Of a stretch of 64,000 nucleotides of DNA, positions 1-7,294 are shown in pieces. The stretch lies in the NCBI RefSeq assembly GCF_020176955.2, contig NZ_JAIUCZ020000004.1, forward strand, positions 496,001 through 560,000, read 5' to 3'. The translations under genes were made by a program, and so were the position numbers. The DNA is from Nocardia sp. alder85J. GTDB taxonomy: Bacteria; Actinomycetota; Actinomycetes; Mycobacteriales; Mycobacteriaceae. The notes beneath the pieces are model-generated. The model made no database searches and was not told the origin of the DNA. It worked only from the letters and a program-made list of their open reading frames with translations. Each line of letters opens with the position of its first letter. Positions within the stretch are counted from its first letter, which is position 1.

Positions 1-63
1 CGGACGCTGCTCGGCGTGTGGTCGGAGGGTGATCCCTCGATCCTCGGCGACGCCGAAGGCTGA
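1..63 (+). CDS. C-terminal fragment of an unidentified protein (cut by window edge)
   Basis: The first base is in frame with a short open stretch (RTLLGVWSEGDPSILGDAEG) that ends in TGA at 61-63. Nothing else is visible, so the family cannot be named. It reads toward the convergent MarR gene that ends at 83. It could also be a chance frame. Confidence 0.4.
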   Translation, partial: RTLLGVWSEGDPSILGDAEG

Positions 64-82
64 GCCCGGCAACGGGTTCCGG

Positions 83-541
83 TCAATCCCCACCGGCGTC
101 GTTGTTGAGCCGGACCAGCAGTGCGGCGAGCGTCGCGAGATCGGCCTCGGGCCAGGCGCCGAGCCGTTCCCGCAGGCTGCGCTGCCGGTCGGCGCGGCAG
201 GCGGACAGGCGTTGCCGCCCGTCGGGGGTGAGGTCCAGCAGGTACGCGCGGCCGTCCTCCGGGTCCGGCTGCCGGGCGATCAGGCCGAGCGCCTGGAGTG
301 CGGTGAGTTGCCTTCCCGCCGTGGCCTTCCCGATGTGGAAGTAGGCGGCCAGATCGCTGGGGCGGCTGGGCCCGACGGCGTCCAGCCGCACCAGGAACGC
401 GTACGCCGCGGGTTCCAGGCCCGGATGCACCTTCTCCGCGGCCTCCCGGGCGACGCGGCGGCCGCGGCGCAGCGCGACCAGCAACTGCTCCTCGATCTCG
501 TCGACCGCGTCACCCACCGCGCCCACATCCTGTGCCGTCAT
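83..541 (-). CDS. MarR-family transcriptional regulator
   Basis: A 152-residue winged-helix protein of usual MarR length. The central DNA-binding region has the pattern of small MarR dimers: PSDLAAYFHIGKATAGRQ (recognition helix) followed by a wing with DPEDGRAYLLDLT. Flanking helices would form the dimer interface. It lies 25 bp downstream of an MFS exporter in the same orientation, so the two are probably co-transcribed. MarR proteins often repress their own efflux operon and release DNA when they bind a small phenolic or drug ligand. The paired inverted repeats upstream of the exporter (2197-2242) are the obvious operators. Ligand unknown. Confidence 0.9.
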   Translation of the reverse strand: MTAQDVGAVGDAVDEIEEQLLVALRRGRRVAREAAEKVHPGLEPAAYAFLVRLDAVGPSRPSDLAAYFHIGKATAGRQLTALQALGLIARQPDPEDGRAYLLDLTPDGRQRLSACRADRQRSLRERLGAWPEADLATLAALLVRLNNDAGGD

Positions 542-566
542 GATGCGTGGATCCCGACCTCGTTGG

Positions 567-2174
567 TTACGACGAGCCGATCGTATCGGCCGAGTGTGCC
601 GCGGTGGCAGCAGGTGCGGGGTGGGTCGCCTGGGTGGACGACCGCAACGGCACCTCCTTGATGAACAGCACCGCGATCACCGTCAGCAGCGCCAGCGGGG
701 CGTCGATGAGGAAGACGTCCGCGACACCGTGCCCGTAGGCGGCCTCCACCACGGCCCGGACCGGGCCCGGCAGCTCGGCGAGTTTCGGCAGTCCGTGCCC
801 GGAGCCGCCGGCGGCGTGGCTGCCGATGGCGGCGAGCCCGTCGTTCACGTAGTGGGTGATCCGGGTCGAGAGGACGGCCCCGAGCACGCAGACGCCGACC
901 GCGCCGCCGAGCGAGCGCATGAAGGTGACGATCGCGCTGGCCGCGCCCATCTCCTGGATCCGGACCTGATTCTGCACGGCCAGCACCAGATTCTGCATCG
1001 TCATGCCGACTCCGGCGCCGAGCATGACCATGTACAGCGCGAGCAGTGCGTACGGCGTGTCGGCGCGCGCGGTGCTCAGCAGCGAGACCCCGGCCAGGGC
1101 CAGCAGGCTGCCCAGCACCAGAATCGGCTTCCAGCGGCCGGTGCCGGTGATGATCCGGCCGCCGACGACCGCCATGAACGCCAGGCCCAGCACCATCGGC
1201 AGCGTCTCCAGTCCGGCCATCGTCGGCGACGCGCCGCGGGCGAGCTGGAAGTACTGGCTCAGGAAGGTGGTGCCGACGTACATCGACACGCCGACCGCCA
1301 GCGAGGCGGCGACGGCCAGGGCCACGGTGCGGCCGCGCAGCAACCGGACCGGCAGCACCGGTTCGCGCACCTTCAGTTCCACGATCACCAGCACCACCGC
1401 CAGCACGAGCGTGCCGCCGACCATCAGCACGGTCTGCCAGGACAGCCACGCGTACTTCTCGCCCGCGAACGACACCCAGACCAGCAGCAGCGAGGCCGCG
1501 GCGGTGACCAGGGTGGTGCCGAGCCAGTCGATCCGCACCGGGCGCTTCACGCTCGGCAGGTGCATCGTCTTCTGCAACACCACCATCGCGATCGCGGCGA
1601 TCGGGATGCCGATGAAGAAGCACCAGCGCCAGCCCAGCCAGGAGGTGTCCACGATGGCGCCGCCGACCAGCGGGCCCACCACCGTGCCCAGGGCGTAGAC
1701 GCCGCCGTTGTAGCCGGAGTAGCGGCCGCGCTCGCGCGGCGACACCATCACCGCGAGCACGGTCTGGGTCAGCGCCGAGATACCGCCGGCGCCGATGCCC
1801 TGGATGGCCCGCGCGGCGATCAATTGCCCGACGTCGACGGAGAATCCGGCGATCAGCGAACCGGCCATGAAGATCAGCAGGCTGAGCTGCACCAGCAGCT
1901 TCCGGTCGACCAGATCGGAGAGTTTGCCCCAGATCGGGGTGGTGACCGTCATCGCCAGCAGGGTCGCGGTGATCACCCAGGTGTAGGCGTTCTCCCCGGC
2001 GTGCAGGTCGGCGATGATGCGCGGCAACGCGTTGGAGACGATCGTCGACGAGAGGATCGCCACGAACATGCCGGTCAGCAGGCCGGTCAGGGTTTCCATG
2101 ATCTGCCGGTGCGTCATGGGCTGTCCGGGCGGAGCAGTGTGCTGCGCGCGGCCGGTTTCCGAGAGCTGGGTCAC
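567..2174 (-). CDS. DHA2-family MFS drug exporter (EmrB/QacA type, 14 TM)
   Basis: 535 residues, the usual length of 14-helix DHA2 exporters, which use the proton gradient to expel hydrophobic drugs across the cytoplasmic membrane. Visible MFS signatures are motif A after TM2 (GKLSDLVDRKLL), an antiporter-type motif C (VVGPLVGGAIVDTSW), and alternating hydrophobic segments throughout. The start is ATG at 2174, behind a MarR-type operator/promoter region. The MarR gene follows 25 bp downstream. The divergent SRPBCC gene probably answers to the same operators. The substrate cannot be told from sequence. Confidence 0.92.
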   Translation of the reverse strand: MTQLSETGRAQHTAPPGQPMTHRQIMETLTGLLTGMFVAILSSTIVSNALPRIIADLHAGENAYTWVITATLLAMTVTTPIWGKLSDLVDRKLLVQLSLLIFMAGSLIAGFSVDVGQLIAARAIQGIGAGGISALTQTVLAVMVSPRERGRYSGYNGGVYALGTVVGPLVGGAIVDTSWLGWRWCFFIGIPIAAIAMVVLQKTMHLPSVKRPVRIDWLGTTLVTAAASLLLVWVSFAGEKYAWLSWQTVLMVGGTLVLAVVLVIVELKVREPVLPVRLLRGRTVALAVAASLAVGVSMYVGTTFLSQYFQLARGASPTMAGLETLPMVLGLAFMAVVGGRIITGTGRWKPILVLGSLLALAGVSLLSTARADTPYALLALYMVMLGAGVGMTMQNLVLAVQNQVRIQEMGAASAIVTFMRSLGGAVGVCVLGAVLSTRITHYVNDGLAAIGSHAAGGSGHGLPKLAELPGPVRAVVEAAYGHGVADVFLIDAPLALLTVIAVLFIKEVPLRSSTQATHPAPAATAAHSADTIGSS

Positions 2175-2196
2175 CCTGCTCCTCGCTTTCGGTGTT

Positions 2197-2242
2197 TAGT
2201 TGCTCGGAGCTACTATATCAAACTAGTTGCGTAAGGCAACTA
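2197..2242. promoter_or_regulatory. Two tandem MarR-type operators overlapping the exporter promoter
   Basis: TAGTTGC-N5-GCAACTA at 2224-2242 is a perfect inverted repeat. A second copy, TAGTTGC-N5-GCTACTA, lies at 2197-2215, exactly 27 bp away. Between and within them on the minus strand is a plausible promoter: TTGCCT (2239-2234), 16 bp, TATAGT (2217-2212), aimed at the exporter. Binding at either site would block it. The region is also AT-rich relative to its surroundings. Assignment to the MarR protein encoded at 83-541 is an inference from position. Confidence 0.8.
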
Positions 2243-2277
2243 AATTCCGGTGACCGGGACTGTGTTCTGATCGAGCC

Positions 2278-2736
2278 ATGACAGAGAACAGCGACAGTCC
2301 CCGGATCGTCAGCGCGATGCGGGAGATCGCGGCCCCGGCCGCCGACATCTTCGAACTCATCGCCGATCCCGCCCGGCAGCCCGGCTGGGACGGCAACGAC
2401 AACCTCGCCCGTGCCGCCGCCGGCCAGCGGGTGCGGGCCGCGGGCACGGTGTTCGCGACGATCCTCACCAGCGGCGCGGTCCGGGAGAACCACGTGGTCG
2501 AATTCGAGGAGGGCCGCCGCATCGCCTGGCGCCCGGCGGAACCGGGCAGCCGCCCGCCCGGCCATCTCTGGCGCTGGGAACTCGAACCGCGGGACGCCAC
2601 CCACACCCGGGTGACCCACACCTACGACTGGACCGCGCTGACCGACGAGTCCCGGCTGGCACGCGCCCGGTCCACCACGCCCGAACGCCTGCACGCCTCC
2701 CTGGAGCGCCTCACCGAACTCGCCGAGCGGCGCTGA
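2278..2736 (+). CDS. SRPBCC (START-like) family protein
   Basis: 152 residues with the layout of polyketide-cyclase/START-like proteins: an N-terminal strand and helix (MREIAAPAADIFELIADPARQ) and a helix-grip beta-sheet with an HLWRWELEP strand. The family binds small hydrophobic ligands; some members are enzymes, most are uncharacterised. It is divergent from the MFS exporter and starts 36 bp after the second operator, so it may be co-regulated with efflux and bind or transform the same class of compound. That link is inference. Confidence 0.75.
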   Translation: MTENSDSPRIVSAMREIAAPAADIFELIADPARQPGWDGNDNLARAAAGQRVRAAGTVFATILTSGAVRENHVVEFEEGRRIAWRPAEPGSRPPGHLWRWELEPRDATHTRVTHTYDWTALTDESRLARARSTTPERLHASLERLTELAERR

Positions 2737-2797
2737 GCACGCGATACGCTCGCACGGAACCGCGTCGCCGGTCGCCGTCTGGAAAGAGAGTGTGTTC

Positions 2798-3571
2798 GTG
2801 AGCGTCCTTCCCGCCCTGGTCGAGGCCCTGTCCACCGGCCGCCTCGAGGTCCTCGACCTCACCGCGCCGCTGAGCCCCGACACCCCGGTGCTGCACCTGC
2901 CGGAGCCGTTCGCCAACACGATCCCGCTGTCGCTGGAGAAGGTCAGCGATTTCGACGCGGACGGGCCGTTCTGGAGCTGGAACAACATCCACACCGGCGA
3001 GCACACCGGCACCCACCTGGACGCGCCCGTGCACTGGGCGTCCGGGCGGGAAGGCTCGAGCGTGGACCGGATCCCGCCGTCACGGCTGCTCGGCCCCGCG
3101 GTGGTCGCGGACTTCACCGCCGAGGCCGCCGCCGATCCCGACTTCCTGCTGGAGCCGGCGCATCTGGACGCGTGGGTGGCCGAGCACGGCCCGCTGCCGG
3201 CGGGCAGCTGGCTGCTGTTCCGCACCGGCTGGGGCAGCCGCTCGGCCGATCCGGTGGCGTTCGCCAACGCCGACGAGAACGGCCCGCACACCCCCGGTGT
3301 GTCCGCCGCCGGCGCGCAGTGGCTGGCCGCCGCGCCGATCACGGGTTTCGGCGTGGAGACCGTCGGCATCGACGCCGGGCAGGCCGGCGGGCTCGAACCA
3401 CCGTTCCCGGTGCACTACCACCTGCTCGGCGCCGACAAGTACGGCCTGACCCAGTTGCAGAATCTGGACCGGCTGCCGGTGTCCGGCGCGATGCTCGTGG
3501 TGGCGCCGCTGCCGATCGTCGGCGGCACCGGCAGTCCCGCCCGGGTATACGCCCTCGTCGAGCGGGACTGA
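2798..3571 (+). CDS. Cyclase-family metal hydrolase (kynurenine-formamidase-like)
   Basis: About 257 residues. The diagnostic metal-binding motif HxGTHxDxPxH is complete as HTGTHLDAPVHW, with a preceding WNNIHTGEH strand, as in PF04199 cyclases and bacterial formamidases. These use Zn/Mn to hydrolyse amides, lactones or formyl groups. A second conserved region, GFGVETVGIDAG, also fits. The start is taken as GTG 2798 because the AG-rich GGAAAGAGAG lies 7 nt before it; GTG 2792 is an in-frame alternative too close to that site. It stands alone between genes of unrelated type, so the substrate is open. Confidence 0.85.
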   Translation: MSVLPALVEALSTGRLEVLDLTAPLSPDTPVLHLPEPFANTIPLSLEKVSDFDADGPFWSWNNIHTGEHTGTHLDAPVHWASGREGSSVDRIPPSRLLGPAVVADFTAEAAADPDFLLEPAHLDAWVAEHGPLPAGSWLLFRTGWGSRSADPVAFANADENGPHTPGVSAAGAQWLAAAPITGFGVETVGIDAGQAGGLEPPFPVHYHLLGADKYGLTQLQNLDRLPVSGAMLVVAPLPIVGGTGSPARVYALVERD

Positions 3572-3717
3572 CTCCGCAGGTCAGGGTTCTCCCTGATTTC
3601 CCGCCGCCCCGACCCGGAATTCGGCCCGCGACCGGTGCGTTTCCCTCCAACGATTGCCACTATGGAGTGGTCGGGTCGTACGCAAGGCGGTCCCGGAAAC
3701 CTTCGGGAGGAAGTGTC

Positions 3718-3891
3718 ATGTTCTGGAAGATCCTCGGCATCGTCGCACTCGTGTGGGTGGCGATGATCGTGATCGGCGCCTTGGTCAAGGCGTTGTTCCC
3801 GATCCTCATGATCAGCGCGATCGTGTTCGGCCTGTACCTGCTGTACAAGGCGGTGTCCGGCTCGAACAAGGCACCGGTCGACAAGCTGTAG
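3718..3891 (+). CDS. Small membrane protein (57 aa)
   Basis: ATG 3718 follows a strong ribosome-binding site (GGGAGGAAG, 3706-3714). The protein has a first hydrophobic helix (LGIVALVWVAMIVIGALV), a second (PILMISAIVFGLYLLYKAV), then a short polar tail. Two TM helices without catalytic residues suggest a small inner-membrane protein; its function is unknown. The RBS and the hairpin directly downstream make it a convincing gene. Confidence 0.75.
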   Translation: MFWKILGIVALVWVAMIVIGALVKALFPILMISAIVFGLYLLYKAVSGSNKAPVDKL

Positions 3892-3901
3892 ACCCTCCGG
3901 C

Positions 3902-3933
3902 GGGCCGCGCGGGACATCCGTCCCGGGCGGCCC
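3902..3933. terminator. Hairpin between convergent genes
   Basis: GGGCCG..CGGGAC, ATCC loop, GTCCCG..CGGCCC. The stem has 12 pairs and a two-base internal mismatch, and begins 10 bp after the stop at 3891. No T-tract follows, as is common in high-GC actinobacteria. Confidence 0.5.
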
Positions 3934-4061
3934 GTCCGCATGTCCGCGCGTGGTGCTCGCTGCCGGGCGGCGGTCGTTCCACAAGGTGGCGGCCGGGTTC
4001 CCGGTGTCCGGTGGCAGCGTCCGCCCGGCACTCGGTGGCTCTTGTCCGGGTGGCGGGTCGC

Positions 4062-4613
4062 TCAGCGCCCGGCGGCCACGCGTTCGACGGTGTCCCGCCA
4101 GGTCGCCAGCGCGACGACCGCCAGCCCGACCACCTTGCCCGCATCGTCGGCCCGGCGCAGTGCGAGCGCGGCCGCGAAATCGGGGTCGGCCTCGAAGACG
4201 GCGCGCTCCGCGGCGGTCATCGCGCCGCCCTGGGTGATCAGGGTGCGCCGGCTGGCGGGGGAGAGGTCGTGTGCCGGATTCGTCCCGGCCAGATACCGCT
4301 TCGCCGGGATGTGCAGTGCGACCAGACGGGCCACCCGCTCGCCCAGCAGTCCCCGGACCGCGTCGGCGCCGTGCCGCCCGTGCCCGGCGTCGTCGCCGGG
4401 GACCAGGAGATGGCCGATATCGTGCACCAGTCCGGCGATCTGCAACTGCTCGTCGCCGGGATGGTCGCGGCGCAGCAGTTCCGCGCACTGCCGATCGTGA
4501 TCGAGCAGGTCCACCGGGTCGCCGCTGCGATCCGGCGCATCCCAGGCATCGGCGCAGTCGGCCAGCAGGCCCATCAACTCGTCCACGGAACGCAGCGGCG
4601 ATACGGTCGGCAC
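4062..4613 (-). CDS. HD-domain protein resembling PhnZ/MIOX diiron oxygenases
   Basis: 183 residues. Candidate metal ligands appear in HD order: H in DHDRQ, the HD pair in GLVHDIGHLL, H in GHGRHGADA, H in LVALHIPAKRYL and D in RRADDAGK. In HIPAKRYL the lysine follows the histidine by four residues, the arrangement of the histidine ligand and substrate-binding lysine in PhnZ and myo-inositol oxygenase, whereas ordinary HD phosphohydrolases lack this lysine. The tyrosine/glutamate gate of PhnZ before the first ligand is not evident here (DRSGDPVDLL). It may therefore be an oxygenase of a different substrate or a phosphohydrolase. No phosphonate genes are adjacent. Confidence 0.75.
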   Translation of the reverse strand: MPTVSPLRSVDELMGLLADCADAWDAPDRSGDPVDLLDHDRQCAELLRRDHPGDEQLQIAGLVHDIGHLLVPGDDAGHGRHGADAVRGLLGERVARLVALHIPAKRYLAGTNPAHDLSPASRRTLITQGGAMTAAERAVFEADPDFAAALALRRADDAGKVVGLAVVALATWRDTVERVAAGR

Positions 4614-4684
4614 GGCCGCAGCCTAGGCGCTCGAATCCGCGATGTCGCGTCCGCCGCCGGATCCGGGGCGAGTATCAATGACAT

Positions 4685-5485
4685 ATGCGCCACCCCGCCC
4701 GCCCGATCATGAACGCGCTGACCTTCCAGCCGCAGCGGCGCATCACCGTGACCCCGGCGCGGTACGGGCTGACGCACGAGGACCTGTCGCTCACCGCCGC
4801 CGACGGCGTGCGCCTGCACGCCTGGTTCGTCCGCACCACCGCCGCGCAGCCGATCGGCCACATCCTCTACGCCCACGGCAACGGCGGCAACATCGGCGAC
4901 CGGTCCCCGATCCTGGCGCTGCTGTCCGCCGCCGGCTTCGACGTCCTCACCTTCGACTACCGCGGCTACGGCCGCAGCGCCGGGCGCCCCGATGAACACG
5001 GCCTGTACCGCGACGCTCGCGCGTCCCGCGACGCGCTGCTGTCCCGCCCCGAGGTCGACCCGCAACGGGTGCTGTACCTGGGCAAATCCCTCGGCGGCGC
5101 GGTCGCGATCGAACTGGCGACCGAATTCCCGCCTGCCGCAATGATTCTCATGTCGACGTTCACCACGCTGCGGGACGCTGCCCGCTCGATCTACCCGATG
5201 CTGCCGAACCCGTTGATACCCAACGCTTTCCCGAGCCTGCGCCGGATCCGCTCGATCCACGTGCCGACCCTGGTGATGCACGGCGACGCCGACGAACTGC
5301 TGCCCATCCGGATGGGCCGGGCCCTGTTCGACGCCGCCCCCGGCCCGAAGCAATGGCGCGCCTACCCCGGCGGCCACCACAACGACCTGGTCCTGGACCC
5401 GGGCTGGGCCCCGACCGTGGCGGCCTGGGCCCGCACCGCCCTGGCGGCGCGCCCATTGCCCACCCGTCGCGACGGCACCCGGTAA
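4685..5485 (+). CDS. Alpha/beta hydrolase (BEM46-like serine hydrolase)
   Basis: 266 residues with a full alpha/beta-hydrolase set: oxyanion strand LYAHGNGGNIGDRS, DYRGYGRSAG, nucleophile elbow GKSLGG, acid region LVMHGDADELLP and catalytic histidine in GGHHNDLV. The order and the short cap match BEM46/FAM108-type membrane-linked esterases. ATG 4685 is used; ATG 4709 (MNALTFQP) is a possible later start. The N-terminal region is moderately hydrophobic, not a clear signal peptide. Substrate unknown. Confidence 0.85.
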   Translation: MRHPARPIMNALTFQPQRRITVTPARYGLTHEDLSLTAADGVRLHAWFVRTTAAQPIGHILYAHGNGGNIGDRSPILALLSAAGFDVLTFDYRGYGRSAGRPDEHGLYRDARASRDALLSRPEVDPQRVLYLGKSLGGAVAIELATEFPPAAMILMSTFTTLRDAARSIYPMLPNPLIPNAFPSLRRIRSIHVPTLVMHGDADELLPIRMGRALFDAAPGPKQWRAYPGGHHNDLVLDPGWAPTVAAWARTALAARPLPTRRDGTR

Positions 5486-5562
5486 ATCCCTTTCCCCGCA
5501 CCACCTTCCGGCGCTACCATCGAAACATCGCACAGCAGTACACCACCGAGAGGAGGCCCGCA

Positions 5563-5646
5563 ATGACCCGACGCAGCACTTCGCGCCGGCTCACCGGCTC
5601 CCGATGGTGTTCCACCGCCCTGTCGGTCCGTTCCGCACTACGCTGA
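5563..5646 (+). CDS. Possible 27-residue leader-type ORF
   Basis: ATG 5563 follows a strong Shine-Dalgarno sequence (GAGAGGAGG). It encodes a short basic peptide, MTRRSTSRRLTGSRWCSTAL..., that stops 57 bp before a tRNA gene. The RBS is the main support. Role unknown; it may be a remnant at the island border. Confidence 0.35.
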   Translation: MTRRSTSRRLTGSRWCSTALSVRSALR

Positions 5647-5703
5647 CCCGTCGCGGTATCTCCGCGCGTCGCCGATTCCCGTGCGTCCCGGCCGTTTCCA
5701 CCA

Positions 5704-5776
5704 GTGGACGTAGCTCAATCGGAAGAGCGACGGTCTCCAAAGCCGTGCGTTGGGGGTTCGAATCCCTCCGTCCGCG
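5704..5776 (+). tRNA. tRNA-Trp (CCA), divergent
   Basis: The cloverleaf folds fully: acceptor GTGGACG/CGTCCGC (7 pairs, one T-G), U8-A9, D stem GCTC/GAGC, anticodon stem ACGGT/GCCGT around CTCCAAA (anticodon CCA), T arm GGGGG-TTCGAAT-CCCTC, discriminator G, no encoded CCA end. It differs from the AGGGGCG acceptor of the housekeeping actinobacterial tRNA-Trp as I remember it, so it is probably a supplementary copy that came with the island. Confidence 0.85.
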
Positions 5777-5780
5777 CTGA

Positions 5781-5854
5781 TCCCCTGTAGCCCAACTGGC
5801 AGAGGCGTCGGTCTCAGGTACCGGATGTTGCGAGTTCGAATCTCGCCGGGGGAA
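5781..5854 (+). tRNA. Class-I tRNA with Leu anticodon CAG (atypical)
   Basis: Only 4 nt after the tRNA-Trp. Acceptor TCCCCTG/CGGGGGA, D arm with a three-pair stem (GCC/GGC), anticodon stem TCGGT/ACCGG around CTCAGGT (anticodon CAG, T33, G37), variable loop ATGTT of only 5 nt, T arm GCGAG-TTCGAAT-CTCGC, discriminator A73, no encoded CCA. Leucine tRNAs normally carry a long variable arm; this one does not. The fold is otherwise sound. Confidence 0.75.
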
Positions 5855-6130
5855 CGTACAGCATCTGCACCACCAACTGAATCCCCCCGGTGATTCCGGA
5901 GACTTACTGATCGGCGGCGTGTCGACCCGCGCAGCTGAGTGTTCGCTGTCGGGTGGATCGGTCGAATCTTTTTGTGGCGCAACTGAGGAGCGCGGAGCCT
6001 CTGCTAGGAAGGAGATCCGACCAAGATCAATTTGAGCGAGGTTCCGCGCCGGGATGACCGTGACATACACGGCGGCGCTGCCATTGCCTCAGATCGTCGA
6101 CGACACTTGATCGAATTTGATCGCTGTCAT
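5855..6130. other. Intergenic region at the island's left border
   Basis: About 275 bp between the tRNA pair and the stop of the metallopeptidase gene. No supported gene, terminator or att repeat was seen. Composition appears lower in GC than the preceding genes. Confidence 0.4.
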
Positions 6131-7294
6131 CTATTCGGCACCTATCACTGGCCCCGAGGGCCAATACGCCATGAGTTCGTCAGGTGTGTGCGGTGCCTGG
6201 TAGACGGCCTGAAGAACCTTCGATACCGGCGCGCCGGTCGTGTCGGCCAGCCGGACGAACCAGTCTATTCCTGCAGAATAAGACCAGAGGTAAGATCGCA
6301 ACAGGACATCAGTGCCGCGGTCGGTCAGCAAGTCGGCGATCTGCGAATCAGTCCAATAGGGCACACTCCGTCGGGCTTGCTCGGCCAGGTCGAGTATCGG
6401 CTCTCCAGCTGACAGCGCCAAGTGCAGCTGGCCGCGGACAAGTTGATGGTAGTGATCCAATCGCACACGTGCGACGAGCATTTCGTCGTCTGGCGTCACG
6501 ATCAAGGGCATGGCCTGAGCGAGACCTTCGAACAGTACTTGACTCGGTGAGTGGACGGAGCACAGCCGGATCCATGGCACATCTTCACTGGCACATCGGG
6601 CCGCTATGGTCGCGAATTGTAGTGCGTGACCCAGTATTTCGTGCAGAGCGAACTGGCGGGCCGCGACCCTGGTGAAGCGGGAGTTTCGGTGGTTGATTCG
6701 CAGCCTGACTTTCTGTCCGGCACCATCGAGCCAATAGCTCCAATAGGCGTCAATATCAACAGATTCGATGCTGAGGTCGTAGGACGCCACCGACTTCGTC
6801 GCTGCTCGTACAGCCGGCTCCAAGTCGGCCGCGGCTTCCCGGATCGCATCGCCGCTGTCGGTCGAGTCGAGAACTCCCTCCATCTGCATCAAGTCGGCCA
6901 TGGTCTTCGGGCCCCAGCCCACACCGAGCGCATCGAGACACTGCCGTGCTCGTTCCAGATGTTGGTGGAGGTACCCCTGTGACCAGCCTTTGGGCTCGCA
7001 CCCCTGCGTTCGGAGAACGTACTGTTGCAGCGGTTCCCGCTGGCCGAGAAGGGCCGCGCAGTATGCGATGTCCGCGTCGATCCTGGTCGCAAGAGAGGAA
7101 TCACCAGCCGCATCAGCTTCAGACTTCAGCACTGACAGGCGTTGCAGTGCCTCGAGCCTGCTTTCGACGGCCGGGATCTCTGACGTGCTGGGGAAGCAGT
7201 CGTAGTCGATTACCGGCTGTGCGTCGCGCTCGATCTCGTAGCGATTCCACGCCCGCAGGGTGTGCTCGGCAGCGTCACGCAGCTCCCTCGTCAC
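6131..7294 (-). CDS. HExxxH metallopeptidase-like protein
   Basis: About 387 residues, start GTG 7294 overlapping the regulator stop as GTGA and preceded by GGGAGG. Near residue 240 is FALHEILGHALQF, an HExxxH (not HExxH) arrangement, followed about 30 residues later by LFEGLAQAMP. This histidine/glutamate plus EGLA order recalls the DUF1704/QEGLA (MATCAP-like) zinc carboxypeptidase group, although the rest is divergent. No signal peptide, so it is cytoplasmic. It is translationally coupled to a DNA-binding protein, recalling regulator/protease pairs such as ImmR/ImmA, but the families are different. It may cleave a regulator or partner; that is inference. Confidence 0.65.
   Translation of the reverse strand: MTRELRDAAEHTLRAWNRYEIERDAQPVIDYDCFPSTSEIPAVESRLEALQRLSVLKSEADAAGDSSLATRIDADIAYCAALLGQREPLQQYVLRTQGCEPKGWSQGYLHQHLERARQCLDALGVGWGPKTMADLMQMEGVLDSTDSGDAIREAAADLEPAVRAATKSVASYDLSIESVDIDAYWSYWLDGAGQKVRLRINHRNSRFTRVAARQFALHEILGHALQFATIAARCASEDVPWIRLCSVHSPSQVLFEGLAQAMPLIVTPDDEMLVARVRLDHYHQLVRGQLHLALSAGEPILDLAEQARRSVPYWTDSQIADLLTDRGTDVLLRSYLWSYSAGIDWFVRLADTTGAPVSKVLQAVYQAPHTPDELMAYWPSGPVIGAE

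Noticed and set aside
540..2234. Plus-strand 564-codon frame across the MFS gene
   Set aside because: Gln/Arg/His-rich shadow of the exporter; no RBS.
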